Source: Neobacillus citreus
GTDB taxonomy: Bacteria > Bacillota > Bacilli > Bacillales > Cytobacillaceae
Assembly (NCBI RefSeq): GCF_018343545.2
Contig: NZ_JAGYPE020000001.1
Location: forward strand, 31,627 to 95,626
Reading direction: 5' to 3'
DNA length: 64,000 nucleotides
Made by a program: the position numbers and the translations under genes. The notes below the pieces were generated by a model. The model made no database searches. It worked only from the letters and a program-made list of their open reading frames with translations, and had not been told where the DNA came from. Positions 1 to 7,167 of the stretch are shown here, piece by piece. How positions within the stretch are numbered: the first letter of the stretch is position 1; each line of letters opens with the position of its first letter.

Positions 1-596
1 GTTCCACGCTCGGTTTCATTATGTTTTGCCGAGTTTTCGGCATTCGAATATAAATTTTTATGTGTTAATAAAACCCCTTTTGGATTTCCGGTTGTTCCGG
101 ATGTATAAAGGATAACAGCTGTGTCCTCGGGCTGGACATCATCATAATAAAGATTGGCATCTTGTACCATCACATCATAAATATTTTTTGCTTTTTCATT
201 TGTTGGCTGATCTGCAACAATCAATTCGGGTTTTACAGGCAGCCCTTCTAAGGATTTTTCTACATTTGGAAGAACATAGGAGGAAGTAATGACTGCTTTT
301 GCCCCGGAATTAAGGGCAATATAATGAAGCTCTTTAGGATGAAGCGTAAACATGACTGGAACGATGATGGCCCCCGTACGGGTAATTCCTTGGTAGGCAA
401 TGAGGACTTCCGGACAATTTGGCATACAGACCATAACGCGGTCGCCTTTTTCGACACCTAGCTTTTTCAATCCGTTTGCCAATTGGTCCGCATATTCCTT
501 CGTTTCCACATTCGTAAAGGTCTTTTCTTTGAAGTATAAAAACGGATATTCACCAAATTGGTCAATATTCGTTTCAAGAAGATCTTTTAACTTCAC
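1..596 (-). CDS. acyl-CoA ligase (ANL family), N-terminal part, cut by window edge
   Basis: This is the first ~198 residues of an ATP-dependent acyl-CoA synthetase; the rest lies left of the window. Reading the minus strand from a GTG at 596 gives an open frame beginning MKLKDLLETNIDQFG, with the ANL phosphate-binding motif YTSGTTGNPKG near residue 165 and the upstream GDRVMVCMPN stretch typical of fatty-acid CoA ligases. The start is set by AAAGGAGAGG a few bases upstream. It would adenylate a carboxylic acid and load it on CoA in the cytoplasm. The promoter region carries a perfect cre site and a TetR-like operator, so both carbon-source and acyl-CoA control are likely. Chain-length preference cannot be judged without the C-terminal half. 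Confidence 0.88.
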   Translation of the reverse strand, partial: MKLKDLLETNIDQFGEYPFLYFKEKTFTNVETKEYADQLANGLKKLGVEKGDRVMVCMPNCPEVLIAYQGITRTGAIIVPVMFTLHPKELHYIALNSGAKAVITSSYVLPNVEKSLEGLPVKPELIVADQPTNEKAKNIYDVMVQDANLYYDDVQPEDTAVILYTSGTTGNPKGVLLTHKNLYSNAENSAKHNETERG

Positions 597-652
597 AAAA
601 TCCTCTCCTTTAACTCTTGCATCTATTAAACTATTTAGAATTACTAGCCTTT

Positions 653-666
653 TGAAACCGCTATCA
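653..666 (-). promoter_or_regulatory. cre site (CcpA operator), perfect consensus match
   Basis: TGAAACCGCTATCA fits the Bacillus cre consensus TGWAANCGNTNWCA at all 14 positions. It sits 57-70 bases upstream of the ligase start at 596 and downstream of the predicted promoter at 742-770, so CcpA bound here would act as a roadblock. Binding is inferred. Confidence 0.6.
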
Positions 667-709
667 TTTTAGAAATCTTTTTTTAATATAAGGAAAAGGC
701 TCCCCCTTT

Positions 710-729
710 CATACTAATTAGTTGGTATT
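710..729. promoter_or_regulatory. TetR-type operator-like palindrome, copy 1
   Basis: CATACTAATTAGTTGGTATT is an imperfect palindrome of the size and shape bound by TetR-family dimers. An almost identical sequence (18 of 20 bases) lies at 63082-63101 in front of the ACAD operon at the other end of the window. It is just downstream of the predicted -10 box. The TetR at 59096-59680 is the best candidate binder; that link is inference. Confidence 0.5.
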
Positions 730-741
730 TCACTAACAATT

Positions 742-770
742 ACTATAAACAAAATATTCTAAAAATACAA
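742..770 (-). promoter_or_regulatory. predicted sigma-A promoter of the left-edge ligase
   Basis: On the minus strand there is a TTGTAT -35 box (765-770), a 17-base spacer and a TATAGT -10 box (742-747). The TetR-like operator and the cre site both lie downstream between it and the start codon. Assignment is by consensus only. Confidence 0.4.
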
Positions 771-916
771 TAATTACCGTTTGACAATTTTCTCATTTTT
801 CTACGCTCTAGAAAAATGTATTGCCACTGTCAGATTGTTGAGAAAGGGTATTTTTCTCGGCAATTTTTTATTTTGACCAAACCTAAATTACCAAACTATT
901 ATCCCTGCTAACTGGC

Positions 917-1050
917 CTGTTGATTTCCGCTCCGGGCACTCGCTTTCCGCGGGGAGGTCCTGGAGCCTCCTCGGCGCTTTTGGCGCCTGCGGGGTCTCCA
1001 GTGACCTCTATATCCCGCAGGAGTCGAGTGCCCTCCGCTCCAATCAACAG
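917..1050 (-). repeat. ~130-bp GC-rich palindromic repeat, copy 1 (inverted)
   Basis: A GC-rich block in an AT-rich gap begins CTGTTGAT and ends ATCAACAG, with internal complementary segments such as CTGCGGGG and CCCGCAGG. Its reverse complement matches the block at 1346-1478 along its length. From memory, similar blocks are dispersed between genes in many Bacillaceae genomes. It contains no plausible gene; the open frames across it are by-products of its base composition. Confidence 0.75.
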
Positions 1051-1059
1051 GGAGGCAAA

Positions 1060-1296
1060 TCAACCTAAGTATTGCAACACACATTTTTCAGCCTTGATAA
1101 GTGTTACAATCTTTTTCATATTTTGGCAGGCTGCAGTAAGAAGCGTGTTCTCTTACATTATTCAATCCCCTCAACCGGAACAAACGAAAAATATCAATAT
1201 ATTTGTCAATCAAGCAAAGAAGGTGGTCATCTGGAACCAATTCTTCAATAGAAACAAATTCATATTCACTTTGGCTATTCTCTTTGGCTTAAACAT
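1060..1296 (-). mobile_element. decayed IS1182-family transposase relic, internally deleted
   Basis: Reading the minus strand, one frame gives SEYEFVSIEELVPDDHLL followed by a LIDKYID stretch, which resembles the N-terminus of IS1182-family DDE transposases. Almost immediately afterwards, and with a frame change, comes LLTAACQNMKKIVT, which resembles the extreme C-terminus of the same family. The catalytic core of several hundred residues is missing, and there are frameshifts near both ends. The relic sits exactly between the two inverted palindromic repeats. No terminal inverted repeats were identified. Confidence 0.6.
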
Positions 1297-1345
1297 TAAA
1301 TTCACCACTTATTTTATTTGAGTTAAAGGACTTAATTGAGTACAC

Positions 1346-1478
1346 CTGTTGATTGGCGCGGAAGGCACGAAGACTCCTGCGGGAGTACGGGGCAGGGGAG
1401 ACCCCGCAGGAGCGAAGCGATGAGGAGGCTCCCCGGCACGCCCGCGGAAAGCGAAGTGCCTGGAGCGCCAATCAACAG
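1346..1478 (+). repeat. ~130-bp GC-rich palindromic repeat, copy 2
   Basis: This copy is in the orientation opposite to the block at 917-1050. It starts CTGTTGATTGGCGCGG, contains ACTCCTGCGGG, GAGACCCCGCAGGAG and GAGGAGGCT, and ends GGAGCGCCAATCAACAG. The ends are complementary, so the transcript could fold into a long branched hairpin. Function unknown. Confidence 0.78.
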
Positions 1479-1548
1479 ACTTGTTGAAAAGCCTAATATT
1501 AATAATGTTATAAAAAATTAACGCGGTGAATGTTAAAGAAAACGAGTA

Positions 1549-1584
1549 AAATAAAAGGCTGTCGGTAGTTTTTCTCGACAGCCT
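1549..1584 (-). terminator. rho-independent terminator of the 4674-1620 operon
   Basis: On the minus strand AGGCTGTCG and CGACAGCCT form a 9-bp stem followed by TTTTATTTT. It lies about 36 bases after the stop of the crotonase gene at 1620. Confidence 0.8.
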
Positions 1585-1619
1585 GACAGTGACAATGTAT
1601 TGCCACTATTTTTATTGCG

Positions 1620-2432
1620 TTATTTAAAATTTGGCTTTCTCTTTTCCAGGACAGCTTGGACCCCTTCTTGGTAATCTTCGAGCTCGGTAACGATCCCCAT
1701 TGCTGAAGAAATCATATCCAGAGATGAACGTAAATCGATATTTAATCCCTGATACACAGCTCTTTTTGTAAAACGCATTACTGTTTGCGGGCCACTCGCT
1801 AATTTTTGAACATAGTCTTCCACAAACTCCTCTAGTTTGTCATCTTCCACGACATACGTTACAAGCCCCATATCTTTTGCCTCTTTGGCAGTTAGGACTT
1901 TTCTCGTCCAGAGCAAATCCAAAGCTTGATCTGTCCCAACAAACCTTGGTAAGAACCACGCCGCACCGTCTCCCGGAACAATTCCAACATTTAAGTAGCT
2001 TTCCGAAATTTTGGTGTTTTCGGCAGCAATGCGAATATCACAGGCCAAGGTCATATCAAAGCCTGCTCCAAAGGCAACACCATGCAGAACCGCAATCACA
2101 GGTTTATCAATTTCTTTCACCAGAAGAGGAATTCTTTGTACTCTTTTCCATAAAGAATTTTTTCTGGCTAAAGCGGTCGAGGAAAAATCTTCAGTCCCAT
2201 CGCTTTGAAGGAATCCTTCTCCTCTCCCCATCGATTTGATATCCCCGCCCGAGCAAAAGCCGCGTCCATTTCCGGATATTACAAGTACCCGAATGTCATC
2301 GGAATCACGGACGGTCTCTAATGCTTTAATCCAAAGGTCAATCATTTCCGCACTAAAGGCATTTAAACTATCCGGCCGGTTTAAAATAATTTTGGCGACC
2401 CCATTTTCCACATTAAAAATTAGATCCGTCAT
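1620..2432 (-). CDS. enoyl-CoA hydratase/isomerase (crotonase family), PaaG-like
   Basis: A 270-residue crotonase-fold protein, probably acting as hydratase or enoyl-CoA isomerase in a beta-oxidation-type pathway. The oxyanion-hole regions CSGGDIKSMG and GVAFGAGFDMTLACDIRIA are present. The first classic catalytic Glu is Asp (GAGFDM) and the second segment reads ESYLNVGIVPGDGAAW, closer to PaaG-type isomerases than to classical crotonase. The start at 2432 is chosen over a longer frame because it has AAGGTGGG in front and forms an ATGA overlap with the stop of the ACAD gene upstream, which implies translational coupling. It is the last gene of a three-gene operon ending at the terminator 1549-1584. 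Confidence 0.87.
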   Translation of the reverse strand: MTDLIFNVENGVAKIILNRPDSLNAFSAEMIDLWIKALETVRDSDDIRVLVISGNGRGFCSGGDIKSMGRGEGFLQSDGTEDFSSTALARKNSLWKRVQRIPLLVKEIDKPVIAVLHGVAFGAGFDMTLACDIRIAAENTKISESYLNVGIVPGDGAAWFLPRFVGTDQALDLLWTRKVLTAKEAKDMGLVTYVVEDDKLEEFVEDYVQKLASGPQTVMRFTKRAVYQGLNIDLRSSLDMISSAMGIVTELEDYQEGVQAVLEKRKPNFK

Positions 2433-3523
2433 TGGATTCCCACCTTTTTTGCATGATTCACAACGCCAGTTATCACAGACCACAATTCGTTTTTCTCTAA
2501 TTTTAATAGTTCTTCCGTAATGACCTGTTCCCAATCGGATTCTGTCCCAAATTCCTCACGCCAAGACCAAAGTCTTCTTGTACTGTGATGCAGGGTATGT
2601 TCATATGTAAACCCAATAGCAGCCAATACTTGATGTGCGATCGTATTGACTTTTCCCGCTGCTTCATTTATTCGGATTTTTGCATAGGCTAACTCTTTTG
2701 AAAAAGGATTCGTGCCGAAAGCATCAACAGCATATTTGGCGGCAATTCCAGCACCGGCAGTTTCGCCCGCAAGCGCTGCCAAATGATGCTGTATTGCTTG
2801 GAAACGGTGAATAGGCCGTCCAAATTGGGAGCGCTCATTTGTATGGTTAATGGTTACATCAAGAACTCTTTCGATAGCCCCCGCCATAAGCACGCTTCTT
2901 GTTAATGCCCCTGCATAATACAGCTTCTTTGTCAGTGCGCTGTAGTCGACAGATACGGTTTTACATTCCTCGATGTAGACCTGATCAAAGATCACTTCAT
3001 CCCGTGCTTCCCCAGCCATGTTTTTGCCAGGTTTAATTTCCGCTTTTTCAAGCGGTAAAACAAGAAGGACGGTTCCGTCGATTGATTCTCCTGGTACAAG
3101 CAGCTTTTCCGCATTCCTCGCCCATGGAACATATTTGGCTTTTCCGTTTATAATCCAGCCTTGACCGCTTTTTTGCAGCTGGAAAGGTTCCGAACTATTT
3201 TGTCCTGGGATCGTGACAATCCCCTCAATAATAGATTCTCCCAAATCGCTTAATAACCAATTGGCTATAAACGTTTCGGCAAGTGGAATGGGTGCAGAAT
3301 ATTTGCCCGCCATTTGCAAAATACTCAAGGCATCATCCAGGTCACCGCCGCTTCCCCCTAATTCCTCCGGCACTCCTACTCCAAGCATGCCGTAGGCCTC
3401 CAGGTTCTCCCATAATTCAGCTGCCCATTGACCTTTCTCAGCGTCATTAACCACTTCTTTGGTTGAATATTTTTCAAAAATCTTTGCTGCTGACTCCAAG
3501 ATCATCTCTTTCATTTCACTCAT
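2429..3523 (-). CDS. acyl-CoA dehydrogenase, probable partner subunit of a heteromeric pair
   Basis: A 364-residue ACAD-family protein. The recognisable part is the helical C-terminal domain with TNERSQFGRPIHRFQAIQH, a flavin-contact segment. The N-terminal half is weakly conserved (no clear TEPxxGSD loop), and the C-terminus lacks the EGT/GGT-EI segment found in catalytic subunits. This is the pattern of the partner chain in alpha2beta2 acyl-CoA dehydrogenases known from actinobacterial steroid side-chain degradation. It is coupled by ATGA overlaps to the ACAD gene upstream and the crotonase downstream. Substrate unknown; pairing is inference from family pattern and gene order. Confidence 0.82.
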   Translation of the reverse strand: MSEMKEMILESAAKIFEKYSTKEVVNDAEKGQWAAELWENLEAYGMLGVGVPEELGGSGGDLDDALSILQMAGKYSAPIPLAETFIANWLLSDLGESIIEGIVTIPGQNSSEPFQLQKSGQGWIINGKAKYVPWARNAEKLLVPGESIDGTVLLVLPLEKAEIKPGKNMAGEARDEVIFDQVYIEECKTVSVDYSALTKKLYYAGALTRSVLMAGAIERVLDVTINHTNERSQFGRPIHRFQAIQHHLAALAGETAGAGIAAKYAVDAFGTNPFSKELAYAKIRINEAAGKVNTIAHQVLAAIGFTYEHTLHHSTRRLWSWREEFGTESDWEQVITEELLKLEKNELWSVITGVVNHAKKVGIQ

Positions 3524-4674
3524 TGGTTAATAACCCCCTTTGCCACAATTCCCCTTAGAATTTCCGTTGTCCCGCCGCGAAGTGTAAATCCTGGTGATTG
3601 CAGAATCGATTGTGCCAGGAACCTTTCTAATCTGTTTTCGGAATCGGTTGACGGAATGGCAGAAACTAGTAATCTCGTAATCTCAGGAATCTCCTGCTCA
3701 AATTGGGTTCCCATGTCTTTTACTAGAGAAGCAATAATATTAGAAGGCACACCTTCTTCCAACAATCGGGCAATGCCAAGCGACATATTTCGAAGTGTCC
3801 ACAGTCTAGAGATGAGTCTGCTAACTTTATTTAATCCCTTTGTGTCACCTTTTTCTATTAACACATTCGTTAGTTCATTTAGAAGAGGAAAGGTGCTCAA
3901 AATGCGCTCCGGACCACTTCTCTCATAGGCTAATTCCGCCATGCCCTGGGCCCAGCCATTTCCAAGTGTCCCAACAACCATACCATCAGGAACAAACACA
4001 TCTTCAAAAAAGACTTCATTAAAATGATGTTCCCCTGTCATCAGATGAATTGGGCGAATGGTTACTCCCGGAGCATTTAAATCGACTATCAATTGGCTCA
4101 TCCCGGCATGGCGGTTGTTAGGGTCCATTGGAGTTGTCCGGCATAAGACGATAGAGTAATGGGCATGATGAGCACCGCTTGTCCAAATCTTGCTGCCATT
4201 TAAGATCCAGCCTTTATCAACCTTAACGGCCCGTGCCTGAAGTGCAGCCAAATCGGAGCCTGCATTAGGCTCGCTAAGGCCAATCGCAAAATAACATTCT
4301 CCCTTTGCTATTCTTGGCAGGAAAAATTGTTTCTGTTCTCCTGTCCCATACTTCAGTAAAAGCGGACCAGTCTGACGGTCGGCAATCCAATGTCCTGAAA
4401 CTGGGGCGCCTGCTGCCAGCATTTCTTCAGTAACTACATATCTCTCGACTGACGAACGTTCCCCGCCGCCATATTTTTTCGGCCAAGTCATGCCAATCCA
4501 GCCGCGTGCTCCCATTTTCCGTGAAAAATCCTCCGAGAATCCGCTAAGCCAGCAATCGCATTTTGTTTCGATTAAACCGTTTTCAATTTCTTCTTTTAAA
4601 AACTGCCTAATTTCTCTTCTTAGCTCTTCCGTTTCTTTCGGAAGCTTTACCACAGGAATTTCCAGCGTTTTCAT
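3520..4674 (-). CDS. acyl-CoA dehydrogenase, probable catalytic subunit of a heteromeric pair
   Basis: A 384-residue flavoprotein that would oxidise an acyl-CoA to the 2-enoyl-CoA and pass electrons to ETF. It has the substrate and FAD loop IGLSEPNAGSDLAALQ near residue 150, IWTSGAHHAHY, and the C-terminal FTLRGGTTEILRG segment. The position before GT that is Glu in MCAD-type enzymes is Gly here, so the base must lie elsewhere, as in other ACAD subfamilies. ATG 4674 is preferred because GAGGG lies 8 bases upstream; a GTG nine bases earlier has no usable spacing. It is the first gene of the operon and overlaps the next ACAD by ATGA. Confidence 0.85.
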   Translation of the reverse strand: MKTLEIPVVKLPKETEELRREIRQFLKEEIENGLIETKCDCWLSGFSEDFSRKMGARGWIGMTWPKKYGGGERSSVERYVVTEEMLAAGAPVSGHWIADRQTGPLLLKYGTGEQKQFFLPRIAKGECYFAIGLSEPNAGSDLAALQARAVKVDKGWILNGSKIWTSGAHHAHYSIVLCRTTPMDPNNRHAGMSQLIVDLNAPGVTIRPIHLMTGEHHFNEVFFEDVFVPDGMVVGTLGNGWAQGMAELAYERSGPERILSTFPLLNELTNVLIEKGDTKGLNKVSRLISRLWTLRNMSLGIARLLEEGVPSNIIASLVKDMGTQFEQEIPEITRLLVSAIPSTDSENRLERFLAQSILQSPGFTLRGGTTEILRGIVAKGVINQ

Positions 4675-4815
4675 TTGTTTCACCCTCTTTTCTGCAATTA
4701 ACGCTTATGTAACTCTATTACTACCAAATAAATTATATAATAATTTTGACTTTATGGTCAATTTTAAATTATCTGAAAAGTTATCCTTTATTCATTATTC
4801 TAAGAAAATAAAAAA

Positions 4816-4845
4816 GACAAAAGCCCTATTATCGTAGCCTTTGTC
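4816..4845 (-). terminator. rho-independent terminator after the aldehyde dehydrogenase gene
   Basis: On the minus strand GACAAAGGC pairs with the later GCTTTTGTC, followed by TTTTTTATTTT. It separates the aldehyde dehydrogenase from the ACAD operon. The remaining ~140 bases up to the ACAD start are AT-rich and hold presumed promoter sequence only. Confidence 0.65.
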
Positions 4846-4875
4846 CTTTAAACATTTAAATAAAATTATCCAAAA

Positions 4876-6306
4876 TTATTTTTTCTTAATCATAATGGTT
4901 TTTGTGTTGGTATATTCTTTTAATCCTTCGATTGAATTTTCAACACCGATTCCTGATTGTTTATGGCCTCCAAAAGGAACGTTCGGTAAAAGGATATGTG
5001 CTTCGTTAATCCAGACCGTCCCCGTTTCCAACCTTTCGGCAATGGAACGTGCCAGGTTAAGGTCTTTGCCCCATACAGAACCGGCTAATCCATAATCAGT
5101 ATTATTTGCCTTCGTGATGACCTCATCATAATTGCTATATTTAATGACAGGCAGCACCGGGCCAAAGGCTTCTTCTGTTACCACCCTCGCATCTTCGGGA
5201 GGATTATCGACAATCGTAATAGGAATAAAGTAGCCTGGTTTGTCCTCAACGATTCCTCCGCAGACAATATTCGTACCTGTGCTTTTTGCATCTTCTATCA
5301 AAGCTTTAACCTTTTCATATTGCATCTTATTTTGGACTGGGCCAATTAAGGTGGCAGGGTTCATCCCATCGCCGATTGGAATGGTTTTGGCATACTGGAT
5401 TAATTCGGCTAAAAACTCATCATAGATTTTTTGATGAACATACAGCCTTTTTGAGGCAACACAAATTTGTGCTGTATTGGAAAAAGCCGCCCAAAATAAT
5501 TTTGGAACAACTTCTTTTACATCTGCATCTTCTAGGACAATGGCAGCATCATTGCCTCCTAACTCGAGCGTAACGCGTTTTAAATTAACACTTGCACTTT
5601 GCAGTACCTTTTTCCCAGTAGCAGTTGACCCGGTAAAACTTATTTTATTTATGTCAGGGTGCTCTGTCATCCATTGCCCAAGTTCATTTTCACCTGTTAT
5701 CACGTTAAATACGCCTGCCGGAAAAATATCTCTTGCGATTTCACCTATCCGTAAAGTAGTTAATGGAGTATAGGGCGAAGGCTTCACAACAATGGTGTTA
5801 CCCGCTAGCAATGCCGGGGCAATTTTCCACATCGCCAAGAGGACAGGGAAATTCCATGGAACAATTAATCCTGCCACCCCAAGCGGCGTGTAATATTTCT
5901 CGATTGTATGACTATCATTTTCCTCAATAATTTCACGGGGCAGACGATTTTTAGCGATTACTTTGCACCAATGACAGGCTGAATCAATTTCCATATAGGA
6001 TCCAAATCCACCATTAATCGGTCTTCCCATTTCCGCAGTAAAAAGGTTTGCCAGTTCATCCCGATGCTGCTGGATCGCATCAGAAAACGTCTCCAATTTG
6101 GCTGTCCGCTCCGCAATTGATAACGCAGACCATGTACTAAAGGCTGCTCTTGCAGCCTTAACAGCTTCGTTTAAGTCGTTCCTGCTGGCTTTTGGCGCCT
6201 GAGCAATTACGGTTTCATTTGCTGGATTAATTACAGGTACCGTTTGTTCTGTTAATACCGGTTTGCCATTAATGGTCATACAAAATTCCCTTGTTATAGT
6301 ATTCAT
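4876..6306 (-). CDS. NAD(P)+-dependent aldehyde dehydrogenase
   Basis: A full-length 476-residue class 3-type ALDH superfamily enzyme converting an aldehyde to the acid, which fits a catabolic island that ends in carboxylate activation. Visible residues: the WNFP motif with Asn152, the coenzyme loop FTGSTATG (224-231), general base Glu248 in VTLELGGND, and nucleophile Cys282 in AQICVASKR. The start is supported by GGAGGG seven bases upstream. It is followed by its own terminator and preceded by a ~95-base gap from the SDR gene, so it may be co-transcribed with that operon or have its own weak promoter. Substrate specificity cannot be read from the sequence. Confidence 0.92.
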   Translation of the reverse strand: MNTITREFCMTINGKPVLTEQTVPVINPANETVIAQAPKASRNDLNEAVKAARAAFSTWSALSIAERTAKLETFSDAIQQHRDELANLFTAEMGRPINGGFGSYMEIDSACHWCKVIAKNRLPREIIEENDSHTIEKYYTPLGVAGLIVPWNFPVLLAMWKIAPALLAGNTIVVKPSPYTPLTTLRIGEIARDIFPAGVFNVITGENELGQWMTEHPDINKISFTGSTATGKKVLQSASVNLKRVTLELGGNDAAIVLEDADVKEVVPKLFWAAFSNTAQICVASKRLYVHQKIYDEFLAELIQYAKTIPIGDGMNPATLIGPVQNKMQYEKVKALIEDAKSTGTNIVCGGIVEDKPGYFIPITIVDNPPEDARVVTEEAFGPVLPVIKYSNYDEVITKANNTDYGLAGSVWGKDLNLARSIAERLETGTVWINEAHILLPNVPFGGHKQSGIGVENSIEGLKEYTNTKTIMIKKK

Positions 6307-6402
6307 TTCTCATCCCTCCGCATTTATAGATAGGCCCTTTCTAATCTATTCACTGTCCTCTATTTCTACTACTTTTTTTGGATGAGTCCCCTTCAACTTT
6401 CG

Positions 6403-7167
6403 TTATTTTCTGTATCCCCCGTCCACGGTTAAGAGTGATCCAGTCGTGAAACTAGCAGCATCTGAGGCAAAATATAAAGCTGTGCCGATAATCTCTTCTG
6501 GTTCTCCAGGCCGACCGAGAGCTGAGTTTTCCCCAAACCGTTTCATCGCCTCCTCCATATTCCACGCTTTAGCTATATCGGTTAAAAAGGGGCCTGCGAT
6601 GATGCAATTGACGCGCACCTTAGGAGCAAAAGTATCCGCTAAAGCAAGAGTAAGTGCATTTAACCCAGCTTTAGCAGCAGCATAGGGCACTTCATTCTTT
6701 GTCGGCCGGATTGCTGCGATGCTGCTTATATTAATGATGGCTCCGCCGCTTCCTTTTGCCATACGATCTCCTACCAATGCTGAGAGACGAAAAGGCCCTT
6801 TTAAATTTAATGCTAAAACGCTGTCCCACATAGATTCGCTAACATCAACTATGGAATCGTAAAGCGGGGACATACCGGCGTTGTTCACTAAAATATCTAC
6901 CTTGCCAAAATGATTATAAGCGGCTTCTACCAAGTCATTTACCTGATTCCACCTCCCAATATGACAAGCATATGGGAGTGCACGGCGGCCAAGCGCTTCC
7001 ACCTCTGCAGCAACCTTTTCACAAGCATCAAGTTTGCGGCTTGCAATCACAATATCCGCTCCTGCTTGGGCAAAAGCGATTGCCATTTCTCGTCCAAGAC
7101 CTCGGCTACCTCCTGTTATTAGAGCAACCTTACCAGTAAGAGAGAAAAGCTCTTCCACTGTTTTCAT
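6403..7167 (-). CDS. short-chain dehydrogenase/reductase, 3-hydroxyacyl-CoA or FabG-like
   Basis: A classical SDR of 254 residues. The Rossmann motif TGGSRGLG lies at 18-25, NNAG at 95-98, and the catalytic Ser148/149, Tyr162 and Lys166 in PYAAAKAG. It would oxidise or reduce a hydroxy/keto acyl group with NAD(P)(H). Its start overlaps the stop of the ligase gene by ATGA and has an AGGAGG site. It resembles the SDR at 61057-61830 closely in its N-terminus (ELFxLTGKVAxxTGG), suggesting paralogues from duplication. The exact substrate is unknown. Confidence 0.88.
   Translation of the reverse strand: MKTVEELFSLTGKVALITGGSRGLGREMAIAFAQAGADIVIASRKLDACEKVAAEVEALGRRALPYACHIGRWNQVNDLVEAAYNHFGKVDILVNNAGMSPLYDSIVDVSESMWDSVLALNLKGPFRLSALVGDRMAKGSGGAIINISSIAAIRPTKNEVPYAAAKAGLNALTLALADTFAPKVRVNCIIAGPFLTDIAKAWNMEEAMKRFGENSALGRPGEPEEIIGTALYFASDAASFTTGSLLTVDGGYRK

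Noticed and set aside
920..1321. Open frame on the plus strand over the first palindromic repeat
   Set aside because: It is produced by the GC-rich repeat and runs antisense through the transposase relic; no binding site and no family resemblance.
1289..1521. Short open frames over the second palindromic repeat
   Set aside because: They follow the repeat's inverted structure, with Arg/Ala/Ser-rich translations typical of non-coding GC blocks.
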